Shown here in pieces: positions 38,230-46,745 of a DNA stretch of 64,000 nt. Below the pieces are notes generated by a model. The model was not told the DNA's origin. It made no database searches and was given only the letters and a program-made list of their open reading frames with translations. The number at the start of each line of letters is the position of its first letter. Position 1 is the first letter of the stretch. The stretch spans positions 173,190 through 237,189 of the forward strand of contig NZ_AUIE01000007.1 of the NCBI RefSeq assembly GCF_000423545.1, given 5' to 3'. The translations under genes were made by a program, and so were the position numbers. The stretch comes from Metapseudomonas resinovorans DSM 21078. GTDB lineage: Bacteria; Pseudomonadota; Gammaproteobacteria; Pseudomonadales; Pseudomonadaceae.

Positions 38230-39960
38230 TCATTCCTTCCGAGCGTGGGATGGGGCAGGAGTTTGCAAGCTTTGCGCGAGTTCCACCAGTTGCACGAACT
38301 CGCCACGCAGGCCGAAGCGGTCGTCGCCCCGAGCGCTCCGAGCGAGACCGGCGCTGTCGGTCAGACCGAAAGACCCCGTGTACTGACCGCCCTTGAGCTG
38401 TTGGGCGAAGGCTGCCACTGCGGCGGCAAAGCGAAGATCCTCACTGGCCTCGTCCAGGTCGACGACGTTGTTGGCGCCAATGGGACGCTCCAGCAGTCGA
38501 CTCTGCTCCACACCTGGCGCCTTGTAGCGTACCCGCAGCCAGGCCAGCTCACCGGCCTTGCCCTCGGTCTTGGCCGCCGGCTGGTAGCGCAGTGGTTCCA
38601 GCCAACCCTTGGAGCCGGTGGGTACGATCTCGTACAACGCTGTGATGGTGTGGCCGGCACCAATCTCGCCAGCATCTACCTTGTCATTGCTGAAGTCTTC
38701 ACGCTTGAGCGCGCGATTCTCGTAGCCCAGCAGGCGGTACTCGCTGACCTCGGCCGGGTTGAACTCCAGTTGCAGCTTCACGTCCTTGGCCACGACCGAC
38801 AACGTGGAGCCCAGCTGGTCCACCAGCACCTTGCGCGCTTCGCGCAGGTTGTCGATGTAGGCGTAGTTGCCGTCACCTGCATCGGCCAGTTGCTCCATCA
38901 GCCGCTCGTTGTAGTTGTCCACGCCGAAGCCCAGGGTCGTCAGTGACACCCCGCCCTTGCGCTTCTGCGCGGCGAGTTGCTTGAGGGTCTCGAAGTCGCT
39001 GATGCCGACGTTGAAGTCGCCGTCGGTCGCCAGCAGGATGCGGTTGATGCCATTCGGGATCAGGCCCTTGTGCGCTTCGGCGTAGGCCAGCTGGATGCCT
39101 GATTCGCCAGCCGTGGAGCCACCCGCGCTGAGTTGCTCGATGGCGGCGCGAATCCTGGCTTTCTCGCTGCCTGGCGTAGATCCAAGCACCACGCTCGCCT
39201 CCCCGGCGTAGGTGACCAGGGATACGCGGTCCTGCGGACGTAACTGATCCGCCAGCAGCTTGAGGGTGCCCTGCACCATGGGCAGCCCCTCGCGACGATC
39301 CATCGAGCCGGAGACATCCACCAGGAACACCAGGTTGGCCGGCGGCAGTTGTTCGATGCTGCTGTCAGAGGCCTTGATCGCCACGCGCAACAGCCGGGTC
39401 TGCGGACTCCATGGGGTCTGTGTCAGTTCGATACCAATGCCGAAGGGCACGTCGCCCTCCGGCAGCGGATAGCTGTAGGGGAAGTAGTTGACCATCTCTT
39501 CCAGCCGCACGGCATCGGCCGGCGGTAGTTGGCCGCCATTGAGGAAGCGCCGTACGTTGGCGTAGCTGCCGGTGTCGACATCGATGCTGAAGGTGGAGAC
39601 CGGCTCACTGGCGACGGCATGCACCGGGTTGTCGGCGAGGTGCTGGTACTGCTCGCGCGGCACATCGCGGTAGCCCGGTTGCAGTGCATCCGCCATGGGC
39701 GCTGGCGCGATCATGGGCATCTGCCGTGCCTCGGCGGCGTAGTCGGCACGTTTGGCCAGGGAAGCCGGCGCACGGCTATTCGCCTCCTCCTTGAGCACAA
39801 GCTCAGGCGTGGCCAGCACGGGCGGAGGTGGAACCTCATCGACCTTGCCGGTGGCCGGCGCCGACGCATCCTGGGCACTGCAGGCAGCCAGGGCCAGCAG
39901 CAGGCCGGCGGTGAAGCCCGCGGCCCAGGGTTGTTGCTGAAGGAAGTTACGGCTGGACAT
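38230..39960 (-). CDS. vWA-domain lipoprotein (YfbK-like)
   Basis: 576 residues. Lipobox LAAC with Cys27, then a conserved N-terminal domain (TFSIDVDTGSYANVRRFLNG), a von Willebrand A domain with the metal site DVSGSM at 215-220, and a C-terminal YfbK/DUF3520 domain. Such proteins bind partners through the MIDAS metal; role unknown. Strong AGGAGG before the ATG. First gene of the run vWA - sigma - anti-sigma - lipoprotein, likely tethered in the envelope. Confidence 0.87.
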   Translation of the reverse strand: MSSRNFLQQQPWAAGFTAGLLLALAACSAQDASAPATGKVDEVPPPPVLATPELVLKEEANSRAPASLAKRADYAAEARQMPMIAPAPMADALQPGYRDVPREQYQHLADNPVHAVASEPVSTFSIDVDTGSYANVRRFLNGGQLPPADAVRLEEMVNYFPYSYPLPEGDVPFGIGIELTQTPWSPQTRLLRVAIKASDSSIEQLPPANLVFLVDVSGSMDRREGLPMVQGTLKLLADQLRPQDRVSLVTYAGEASVVLGSTPGSEKARIRAAIEQLSAGGSTAGESGIQLAYAEAHKGLIPNGINRILLATDGDFNVGISDFETLKQLAAQKRKGGVSLTTLGFGVDNYNERLMEQLADAGDGNYAYIDNLREARKVLVDQLGSTLSVVAKDVKLQLEFNPAEVSEYRLLGYENRALKREDFSNDKVDAGEIGAGHTITALYEIVPTGSKGWLEPLRYQPAAKTEGKAGELAWLRVRYKAPGVEQSRLLERPIGANNVVDLDEASEDLRFAAAVAAFAQQLKGGQYTGSFGLTDSAGLARSARGDDRFGLRGEFVQLVELAQSLQTPAPSHARKE

Positions 39961-39997
39961 GGTCGCCTCCTGAGTACGAATGAGCCATTCGCACCAG

Positions 39998-40027
39998 TAG
40001 ACGTAGCCGTCCTGCAGGAGGGGTTAA
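39998..40027 (-). promoter_or_regulatory. ECF-type promoter of the vWA-sigma operon
   Basis: Minus strand TTAACCCC (40020-40027), 16 bases, CGTCTA (39998-40003). The AAC-containing -35 and CGTC-type -10 are hallmarks of ECF sigma promoters. Predicted start about 30 bases before the ATG. Confidence 0.65.
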
Positions 40028-40053
40028 GCCTTCAAGAAAAATCAGTTTCAGAA

Positions 40054-40072
40054 GGCCGGTTACAGGCCGGCC
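40054..40072 (-). terminator. Weak hairpin at the MocR gene end
   Basis: GGCCGG / CCGGCC arms around the stop codon, no immediate T tract; termination not certain. Confidence 0.3.
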
Positions 40073-41493
40073 TCCTGACAGAGCTGCTTGGCCAGCATCC
40101 CGAGGGTCATGATGGCGCGCTCGGCTTCACGGGTCCACGGGATGCCACAGTTCAGCCGTACACAGTGGTTGAACTGCTCGGTATTACTGAAGATCAGACC
40201 CGGCGCGATGCTGATGCCCTGCTGCAAGGCGCGCACGTGCAGGTCCTTGGTGTTCACCTTCGCCGGCAGGCTGATCCAGAGAATGAAGCCGCCGTTGGGG
40301 CGCGTAATCTGGGTGCCTTCGGGGAAATACTGCTGCACCCCCAGCTGGAAGGCCGTGAGGTTTTTCCGGTACTCCTGGCGGATGTAACGCAGGTGCCGAT
40401 CGTATCCGCCGTTCTCGAGGTACGCCGCCACCCCCATCTGGGTGACGCTGCATGCCGAGTGGGTGCTGAACGTCTGCAGGCGCTGGATTTCCGCCTGGTA
40501 CTTGCCGGCGATCATCCAGCCAATGCGCACGCCGGGCGACAGGGTCTTGGAGAAACTGGAGCAGTAGATCACCCGGTCGTCCAGGTCGTAGGCCTTGATC
40601 GCCTTGGAAGGCCCCTGGTCGAACATCAGTTCGCCGTAGATATCGTCTTCGATGATCTGGATGTCGAAATCAGAGGACAGGCGCAACAGTTGTTTCTGCC
40701 GCTCCTCGGGAATGGTGCCACCCAGTGGATTGCTCAGCCGCGCGGTCAGCACCAGGGCCTTGATCGGCCACTGGTTTGCGGCCAGTTGCAGGGCCTCCAG
40801 GCTGATGCCGGTGGTGGGGTCGCTGGGAATCTCGATCACTTTCAGGCCGAGCAGGTCAGCCAGTTGCAGCAGGCCGTAGTAGGTCGGAGACTCGGTGGCG
40901 ATCAGGTCACCCGGCCGGGTCAGCACCCGCAGGCTCATCTGCAGCGCATCCACGCAACCGTGGGTGATCACCACTTCGCTCGGGTCTACCACGACACCGG
41001 CATCGCGCATGCGGATCGCCACCTGGCGCCGCAGCGGCTCGAAGCCCGGGCTGAACATGTAGCTGAAGGCGCGCGGGCTGTGGAAGCGGGTGACCTTGGC
41101 CAACTGCTGGTGCAGGGTGCGTACCGGCAAGTAGTCGACATGGGGAACCGCCGCCCCCAATGGGAACACGCCTTCGCGGCGGGATTCGGCCAGGACCTGC
41201 TGGATGATGCTGGCGCGAGTGACCAGGCCGGGGCGCTCAACGCGGGCGATATCGGGAGTGGATGCGGTCAGTGCGGGGGTCTGGTGTACATAGAAGCCGG
41301 ATTGCGGACGCGCACGGATCAGCCCCTGATCCTCCAGGCTGGCATAGGCCTGCAACACCGTGGCGTGGCTGACACTGAGCTGAGAGCTGAGCTTGCGCAC
41401 CGAAGGTACGCGTTCGCCCGGCTGGTAGACACCACGGCGAATATCATCGGCCAGTTGCTGGGCGATGCGTTGGTAGAGCAACAGATTGGTCAT
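40060..41493 (-). CDS. MocR-type (GntR + aminotransferase) regulator
   Basis: 477 residues: N-terminal GntR winged helix (YQRIAQQLADDIRRGVYQPG, VRKLSSQLSVSHATVLQAYA) fused to a fold-type I aminotransferase-like domain with the PLP lysine in YCSSFSKTLSPGVRIGW. It probably senses an amine or amino acid through PLP. Direct repeats upstream may be its sites. ATG 41493 lacks an obvious ribosome-binding site. The last gene before the vWA operon on this strand. Confidence 0.9.
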   Translation of the reverse strand: MTNLLLYQRIAQQLADDIRRGVYQPGERVPSVRKLSSQLSVSHATVLQAYASLEDQGLIRARPQSGFYVHQTPALTASTPDIARVERPGLVTRASIIQQVLAESRREGVFPLGAAVPHVDYLPVRTLHQQLAKVTRFHSPRAFSYMFSPGFEPLRRQVAIRMRDAGVVVDPSEVVITHGCVDALQMSLRVLTRPGDLIATESPTYYGLLQLADLLGLKVIEIPSDPTTGISLEALQLAANQWPIKALVLTARLSNPLGGTIPEERQKQLLRLSSDFDIQIIEDDIYGELMFDQGPSKAIKAYDLDDRVIYCSSFSKTLSPGVRIGWMIAGKYQAEIQRLQTFSTHSACSVTQMGVAAYLENGGYDRHLRYIRQEYRKNLTAFQLGVQQYFPEGTQITRPNGGFILWISLPAKVNTKDLHVRALQQGISIAPGLIFSNTEQFNHCVRLNCGIPWTREAERAIMTLGMLAKQLCQEAGL

Positions 41494-41553
41494 AACGGCG
41501 GCACCTGTATCACTGGACCGAAACACTATCCGAAGCCCTTAAAACTGCACCGG

Positions 41554-41591
41554 TACAGATCATGAAATTGTGTGCGATACAGTGAAATTGT
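41554..41591. promoter_or_regulatory. Direct repeats upstream of the MocR gene
   Basis: TACAG-ATCA-TGAAATTGT (41554-41571) and TACAG-TGAAATTGT (41578-41591); the shared TGAAATTGT copies are 20 bases apart. Suited to two GntR dimers, as in other MocR promoters. Confidence 0.45.
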
Positions 41592-41602
41592 CCAGGCAAG
41601 AA

Positions 41603-41635
41603 AAAGCCCCGGTGCCGAACGGTCACCGGGGCTTT
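41603..41635 (-). terminator. Terminator of the OmpA-like gene
   Basis: Twelve-base stem AAAGCCCCGGTG / CACCGGGGCTTT with a 9-base loop; read on the minus strand it is followed by TTTTT. Located 13 bases past the stop. Confidence 0.88.
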
Positions 41636-41647
41636 CTATGTTGCGAC

Positions 41648-42460
41648 TCAACGCGCCGGCCCGAGCTCACCCTTCTCGTTGGAGAAGACGATCTCCACGC
41701 GTCGGTTCTGCGCCCTGCCCCGATTGGAGGCGTTCTCCGCCACCGGGAAGGCCTCACCATATCCCTGGACCTGGATACGTTTGGCATCGATGCCGAGGTC
41801 AGCCAGGGCATCAGCCACGGCCTGGGCACGGTCGGTTGAGAGCTTCAGGTTGTCCTGCTTTTTGCCGCTGCTGTCGGTATAGCCTTCGATGCGCACGACA
41901 CGCCGCGGATTGAGCTGGAGGAATTGCACCAGTTTGAGCACCGTGCGGTTGGCAGACGCCTTGAGATCGGCCCGGCCGGTGTCGAACAGCACATCGCCCA
42001 GGGTCATGACCAGGCCACGGTCGGTTTCCGTGGCGGCCAGGGCGATCATCTGATCCTCCAGCCATTTGCCCTGCTGCTGCACGCTGAGCAGTTTCGCTTC
42101 ACGCAGCGCCAGTTGCAGACGCTCGCGCTCCAGCTGCAGCTTGGCGACGCGGGTCTGGTTCTGACTCTGCTCGCTATGCTGGCTGGCGATTTCGGCGTAG
42201 CGCTGGCTGAGGTAGGCGTAATGGACGACGTCGGCGTCATTGCCCCAGTAGCTGGACAGACGTTCGGCACGAGCCAGGGATTCGCCCGAGCGGATCACAT
42301 CCTTCGGCGCCGCGCTGAGGACATTCTGGTCCTCCTTGACCTTCTGGAACATCTGCCGGGCCTGCTCCAGGCTCTGTTCGGTCTGCTGCTGGTTGGCGCA
42401 CCCGCCGAGTAGTCCGAGGCTGAACAGCAGGCCGACGCGCAATGCATGATTCCGCTTCAC
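41648..42460 (-). CDS. OmpA-family lipoprotein with DUF4398 domain
   Basis: 270 residues from GTG at 42460, which overlaps the stop of the upstream gene (GTGA). Lipobox LLGGC (Cys21), a DUF4398-like helical segment, then an OmpA peptidoglycan-binding domain (LGDVLFDTGRADL, YTDSSGKKQDNLKLSTDRAQ, NRRVEI). The typical role is anchoring the outer membrane to peptidoglycan. Confidence 0.9.
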   Translation of the reverse strand: MKRNHALRVGLLFSLGLLGGCANQQQTEQSLEQARQMFQKVKEDQNVLSAAPKDVIRSGESLARAERLSSYWGNDADVVHYAYLSQRYAEIASQHSEQSQNQTRVAKLQLERERLQLALREAKLLSVQQQGKWLEDQMIALAATETDRGLVMTLGDVLFDTGRADLKASANRTVLKLVQFLQLNPRRVVRIEGYTDSSGKKQDNLKLSTDRAQAVADALADLGIDAKRIQVQGYGEAFPVAENASNRGRAQNRRVEIVFSNEKGELGPAR

Positions 42461-42813
42461 TGAACCTCTCCCAACTGCTTGCGCAAGCGATTGATCCTCG
42501 ACGTCAGCTCAGCCAGCTGGTCCTGGCTCTTCTTGGTCAGCACCTTGGCTTCAGCCAGGCGTGCATCGAGCTCGGCTTCCTCGGCCAGAATACGGGCGCG
42601 CTTGTAGTCCTCCTCGCCCATGTTCTTCTCGGCCAGGGCGAGCTTGTCCTGCGCAAGCTTCATTTCCTCGATCTGTTCGGTGGCGCCTACGGCCTTGGCC
42701 TGCTCCACCGCCTTCTGGGTCAGGCGCATCTGCTCGTTGGGCGCCGGGTCATTGGCGCAGCCGGCCAAGGTCAGCACCGCAAGGCCGACGGCAAACAGGG
42801 GTGTCTTGCTCAC
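42457..42813 (-). CDS. DUF4398 lipoprotein
   Basis: 118 residues, mainly helical, signal peptide with lipobox LAGC (Cys at about 19 from the GTG). Rich in Ala/Lys/Glu (VEQAKAVGATEQIEEMKLAQ) and probably a coiled coil. GTG 42813 has AGGA eight bases upstream; an ATG at 42831 would instead overlap the stop of the preceding gene (ATGA). Coupled to the OmpA-like gene, whose N-terminal half is related. Confidence 0.83.
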   Translation of the reverse strand: MSKTPLFAVGLAVLTLAGCANDPAPNEQMRLTQKAVEQAKAVGATEQIEEMKLAQDKLALAEKNMGEEDYKRARILAEEAELDARLAEAKVLTKKSQDQLAELTSRINRLRKQLGEVQ

Positions 42814-42827
42814 TAGAGGGTTCCTAA

Positions 42828-43643
42828 TCATTCAGGCATGGCGGCGGGTTGCATCTGCAGGGCCTTCCACCGTTCCAGGTTGCGCTGCAGCAGGGTTTCC
42901 GGCACCCCGGCGGCGACCAATTCTGTCATTTTTCTTGCCAGCTGTCCGCGCAGCCAGGGGTCGTTGCAGGCCGAATTGTGGGACAGGGTCAGGTACAGAC
43001 CTTCACTGGAAATGGGTGGTTCCAGAGCGACCAGGTCATCCGCCATGCCGAGTGTGTCGGCCAGCACCAGCCCGGGGTAACGCTCGTAGAGCACGTAGTC
43101 GGTTCGCTCCAGCAGGAGCTTCTGATAGGCCTGGGTCAGGCTGGGGACCTCTTCGAGCTTGAGGTTTTCCCTGGCGAAGCGGTCGAAGGCCTCACCAAAA
43201 CTGTTCTTCACCAGCGTGCCGCCAGTGTGGATGCGCAGGTCGTCCCAGCCACTGTAAGGAAACGCCCGGTCGCGCTTCACCCAGACGACACTCTCGGTTT
43301 CGAGGAAGGCTGGATGAACGTAGTCCATGGTTTCCAGGCGTGGCAGGGTAATGAAAGCGCCGGCGATCAGGTCGACCCGCCCCGTGCGCACCTCATCCTG
43401 GGCCCGGGACCAGGGCCCGGTGTAGAGGATCTCAACCTTCAACCCCAATTCCTTGGCGATCTGCTTGAGCAGGTCGGCATTGGCGCCTATCAGTTGTTTG
43501 GGGTTCTCAGGGTCGCGCCATAGGTAGGGCGGATACTCCGGATTACCGGTGGCCACCAGCCGCTCGCATTTCCCGGCAGCCTGCCCGAGTCCGGGTAGCA
43601 GGCATAGCGCTAGGAGCAGGCATGAGAGGCGGAGTCTTGGCAT
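42828..43643 (-). CDS. Periplasmic solute-binding protein, family 3
   Basis: 271 residues, signal peptide ending near GQAA (residue 23), then a family 3 binding domain (NPEYPPYLWRDPENPKQLIG ... VEILYTGPWSRAQDEVRTGR ... DLIAGAFI). No transporter genes nearby. First gene of a minus-strand group with the DUF4398 and OmpA-like lipoproteins; functional link unproven. Confidence 0.85.
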   Translation of the reverse strand: MPRLRLSCLLLALCLLPGLGQAAGKCERLVATGNPEYPPYLWRDPENPKQLIGANADLLKQIAKELGLKVEILYTGPWSRAQDEVRTGRVDLIAGAFITLPRLETMDYVHPAFLETESVVWVKRDRAFPYSGWDDLRIHTGGTLVKNSFGEAFDRFARENLKLEEVPSLTQAYQKLLLERTDYVLYERYPGLVLADTLGMADDLVALEPPISSEGLYLTLSHNSACNDPWLRGQLARKMTELVAAGVPETLLQRNLERWKALQMQPAAMPE

Positions 43644-43758
43644 CTGAGGTTTCCCGGACTGGACATTCGATTGGCCGCAGCGTAGGCGGCATCGCCTGAA
43701 ACGAGCTTCATGCTAGCGTACAGGCGGCTAAAAGAACCATTCGCGATAAGGACGGGTC

Positions 43759-44688
43759 ATGAAGAAGTTCCTCATCACAGTCACCATTCTCCTGGCGGCT
43801 GCGGCGGCAACCCTCTATTTCTCCCCCGCCGCGCTGACAGGCAGCGTGCGTCTGGTGGAGCGCCAACTCGCCGGACTGTCGGAGCGACAGATCGCGCTGG
43901 GCGATCTTAACATCCATTACTACGAGGGCGGTCCGGCCAAGGGCGAAACCATCGTCATGATCCATGGTTTCGGCGCCAACAAGGACAACTGGCTGCGCTT
44001 CGCTCGTCACTTCACCGAGCGCTACCACGTCATCGCCCTCGACCTGCCCGGCTTCGGCGACAGCGACCGTCCCGCCGGCAGCTACGACATCGGCACCCAG
44101 GCCGAGCGTCTGGAGTCATTCATCAAGACCCTGGAGCTGGGCAAGGTGCATCTGGTGGGCAATTCCATGGGCGGCCATATCGCCGGAATCTTCGCCGCCC
44201 GCTACCCGCTGCAAGTGCATAGCCTGGCGCTGTTCGACAACGGCGGCATCACGGCACCGAACAAGAGCGAGCTGTTCCGCCTGATCGAAAGCGGCCAGCC
44301 CAACCCGCTGGTGGTCCGGAGCCCGGAGGACTTCCAACGGATGCTGGATTTCGTCTTCGTCGAGGCACCGCCCCTCCCCACCTCGGTAAAGGCCTACCTG
44401 GCTGAGCAATCCATGGCCAACGAGGCGCACTACGATGAGGTCTTCCGCCAGCTACGGGAGCGCTATATCCCGCTGGAGCCCGAGTTGCCGCGGATCAAGG
44501 CCCCTACCCTGCTGCTCTGGGGCGATCGCGACAGGGTGCTGGATGTGTCCAGCATCGAGGTCATGAAGCCGTTGCTGAAGAAACCCAGTGTGGTAATCAT
44601 GGAAAACTGCGGTCACGCGCCCATGATCGAACGCCCCGAGGAAACCGCCCGGCACTATCAGGCATTCCTCGATGCCAGCCGAAGCTGA
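43759..44688 (+). CDS. Alpha/beta hydrolase, lipase-like
   Basis: 309 residues with an N-terminal signal or anchor helix. HGFGANKDNW provides the oxyanion hole, GNSMGG at about 135 carries the nucleophilic Ser, with the acid in LLWGDRDRVL and the His in ENCGHAPMIE. Resembles secreted or lipid-active hydrolases found next to etf genes in Pseudomonas. Start ATG 43759 chosen by the signal segment. Confidence 0.87.
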   Translation: MKKFLITVTILLAAAAATLYFSPAALTGSVRLVERQLAGLSERQIALGDLNIHYYEGGPAKGETIVMIHGFGANKDNWLRFARHFTERYHVIALDLPGFGDSDRPAGSYDIGTQAERLESFIKTLELGKVHLVGNSMGGHIAGIFAARYPLQVHSLALFDNGGITAPNKSELFRLIESGQPNPLVVRSPEDFQRMLDFVFVEAPPLPTSVKAYLAEQSMANEAHYDEVFRQLRERYIPLEPELPRIKAPTLLLWGDRDRVLDVSSIEVMKPLLKKPSVVIMENCGHAPMIERPEETARHYQAFLDASRS

Positions 44689-44693
44689 AGGAC

Positions 44694-44722
44694 AAAAAAA
44701 CCCGCTCCGAAGAGCGGGTTTT
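44694..44722. terminator. Bidirectional terminator between hydrolase and etfA
   Basis: CCCGCTC / GAGCGGG stem with CGAA loop, flanked by A7 on the left and TTTT on the right, so it can serve both convergent genes. Confidence 0.9.
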
Positions 44723-44747
44723 CTGCACGGCAGGCCGGGAAGCGCTA

Positions 44748-45677
44748 TTACAGCAGCTTTTCCAGTTCCGGTACGGCTTCGAACAGGTCAGCCACCAGGC
44801 CGTAGTCAGCCACCTGGAAGATCGGGGCTTCTTCGTCCTTGTTGATCGCGACGATGACCTTGGAGTCCTTCATACCGGCCAGGTGCTGGATGGCACCGGA
44901 GATGCCCACGGCGATGTACAGCTGCGGCGCGACGATCTTGCCGGTCTGGCCGACCTGCATGTCGTTCGGCACGAAGCCGGCATCGACGGCGGCACGGGAA
45001 GCACCGACAGCCGCGCCCAGCTTGTCGGCCAGGGCGTACAGGTGCTTGAAGTTGTCGCCGTTCTGCATGCCACGGCCGCCAGATACGACGATCTTGGCAG
45101 CGGTCAGTTCCGGACGATCGGACTTGGCCAGCTCTTCACCGACGAAGGCGGACTTGCCGGCGTCGGAAACGGTGCCCACGGCTTCAACGGCAGCGGAACC
45201 GCCTTCAGCGGCAGCGGCGTCGAAACCGGTGGAACGCACGGTGATCACCTTCACGGCAGCCGAAGACTGCACGGTGGCGATGGCGTTACCGGCATAGATC
45301 GGACGCTTGAAGGTGTCGGCGCTCTCGACGCTGATGATCTCGGAGATCTGGTCGACGTCCAGCAGGGCAGCCACGCGCGGCAGGATGTTCTTGCCGTTGC
45401 TGGTGGCGGCGGCCAGCACGTGGCTGTAGCCCTTGCCCAGCTCGGCGATCAGCGGCGCGACGTTTTCCGGCAGTTGGTGGGCGTAGGCAGCATTGTCGGC
45501 TACCAACACTTTGGACACGCCAGCGATCTTGGCGGCGGCTTCGGCAGCAGCGCCTGCACCAGCACCCGCGACCAGGACGTGGATGTCGCCACCGATTTTC
45601 TGAGCGGCAGTCACGGTGTTGAGGGTGGCGGCTGCCAGCGCGGCGTTCGTGTGTTCAGCAACAACCAGGATAGCCAT
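44748..45677 (-). CDS. etfA: Electron transfer flavoprotein alpha subunit
   Basis: 309 residues; with EtfB it forms the FAD/AMP-containing carrier from acyl-CoA dehydrogenases to ETF-QO. The C-terminal FAD domain shows [39 protein letters not shown] and [12 protein letters not shown]. One-base overlap with the etfB stop (TGATG) means coupled translation. Confidence 0.98.
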   Translation of the reverse strand: MAILVVAEHTNAALAAATLNTVTAAQKIGGDIHVLVAGAGAGAAAEAAAKIAGVSKVLVADNAAYAHQLPENVAPLIAELGKGYSHVLAAATSNGKNILPRVAALLDVDQISEIISVESADTFKRPIYAGNAIATVQSSAAVKVITVRSTGFDAAAAEGGSAAVEAVGTVSDAGKSAFVGEELAKSDRPELTAAKIVVSGGRGMQNGDNFKHLYALADKLGAAVGASRAAVDAGFVPNDMQVGQTGKIVAPQLYIAVGISGAIQHLAGMKDSKVIVAINKDEEAPIFQVADYGLVADLFEAVPELEKLL

Positions 45678-46426
45678 CAGATTACCTTCGCCTCGTTCTT
45701 CAGTTTGTCGACCAGTTCAGCCACGGACTTGACCTTGATACCAGCCTGGCGGGCGGCCGGTGCTTCAACTTTCAGGGTCTTGACGGTGGAAGCGGTGGAA
45801 ACACCCAGGGCGTCCGGGGTGACCACGTCCAGCGGCTTCTTCTTGGCTTTCATGATGTTCGGCAGCGACGCGTAGCGCGGCTCGTTCAGGCGCAGGTCGG
45901 TGGTGACGATCGCCGGAAGGTTCAGCGCAACGGTCTGCAGGCCACCGTCGATCTCACGGGTGACGTTGACCTTGTCGCCAGCCACTTCAACCTTGGAAGC
46001 GAAGGTGCCTTGGGCGTAGCCGGTCAGGGCGCCCAGCATCTGGCCGGTCTGGTTGTTGTCGCTGTCGATGGCTTGCTTGCCGAGGATGACCAGCTGAGGC
46101 TGCTCCTTGTCGACCACAGCCTTCAGCAGCTTGGCCACGGCCAGGGAGTTCAGCTCGTCGGCGGACTCGACCAGAATGGCGCGATCAGCGCCCAGGGCCA
46201 GGGCAGTACGCAGCTGCTCTTGAGCGGTGTTCGGGCCGATGGTGACGACGACGATTTCACTCGCTACGCCTTTTTCTTTCAGACGGACGGCTTCTTCCAC
46301 GGCGATTTCGCAGAAGGGGTTCATCGACATCTTCACGTTGGCGAGGTCGACGCCGGAGTTGTCCGCCTTGACGCGGACTTTGACGTTGTAGTCGACCACT
46401 CGTTTGACAGCTACAAGAACCTTCAT
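45677..46426 (-). CDS. etfB: Electron transfer flavoprotein beta subunit
   Basis: 249 residues; AMP-binding subunit of ETF. Signatures [19 protein letters not shown] at the start, [18 protein letters not shown], and the C-terminal recognition loop. First gene of etfBA, divergent from the ETF dehydrogenase gene; a PsrA-like site lies between the promoters. Confidence 0.98.
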   Translation of the reverse strand: MKVLVAVKRVVDYNVKVRVKADNSGVDLANVKMSMNPFCEIAVEEAVRLKEKGVASEIVVVTIGPNTAQEQLRTALALGADRAILVESADELNSLAVAKLLKAVVDKEQPQLVILGKQAIDSDNNQTGQMLGALTGYAQGTFASKVEVAGDKVNVTREIDGGLQTVALNLPAIVTTDLRLNEPRYASLPNIMKAKKKPLDVVTPDALGVSTASTVKTLKVEAPAARQAGIKVKSVAELVDKLKNEAKVI

Positions 46427-46604
46427 GGATTCCTCGTTACTCTCCGGTTAATAAGAATGTCGCCAAGACGAGCCTGGCCAGTAATGCAGGTCGGCCGGAA
46501 CCGACTCTCAGCCCAGACAGCGAGCGCAAAACCGCCCGTATCTTGACCGTATCGCCTATTCCGGTCAATACAGCAAAATGACCCGTCATAAGCCGCAGAG
46601 CCTT

Positions 46605-46632
46605 ATCCTATCAGGGTTTCACAAAATTCAAA
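46605..46632 (-). promoter_or_regulatory. etfB promoter
   Basis: Minus strand TTTGAA (46627-46632), 16 bases, TAGGAT (46605-46610). Moderate match; the -35 box overlaps the palindrome at 46629. Confidence 0.5.
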
Positions 46633-46642
46633 CAAACGTTTG
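46629..46642. promoter_or_regulatory. PsrA-type operator
   Basis: CAAAC-N4-GTTTG, with a perfect ACAAACGTTTGT core. PsrA, the fatty-acid-responsive TetR regulator of Pseudomonas, recognises (G/C)AAAC-N2-4-GTTT(G/C) and is reported to control etf genes. It lies between the two divergent promoters and touches both -35 boxes. Confidence 0.7.
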
Positions 46643-46644
46643 TA

Positions 46645-46673
46645 TTGGACCGAACAAAGGGTCTGGATATAAT
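46645..46673 (+). promoter_or_regulatory. etf-QO promoter
   Basis: TTGGAC (46645-46650), 17 bases, TATAAT (46668-46673); near-consensus sigma70. Leader about 66 bases. Confidence 0.8.
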
Positions 46674-46745
46674 GCGCCCGCTCAGGTCAGGGATCGAGCC
46701 TAGCCCTCCAACACAAAATATCGAAGAGCCTTGAGGAGATTGACT

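Larger units (their letters stand above)
46427..46745. other. Divergent etfB / etf-QO intergenic region (319 bases)
   Basis: The right-hand part (46600-46680) holds two back-to-back sigma70-like promoters and a palindrome. The left 170 bases, which are the etfB leader, show only short inverted stretches such as GTCGGCCGGAACCGAC and no ORF. Confidence 0.7.

Noticed and set aside
36387..39960. vWA plus sigma genes considered as an anti-phage or MoxR/vWA system
   Set aside because: No MoxR ATPase or nuclease nearby; the vWA protein is an envelope lipoprotein of the YfbK type.
39529..41565. Long open frame antisense to the vWA and MocR genes
   Set aside because: Covers two genes on the other strand and has no domain.
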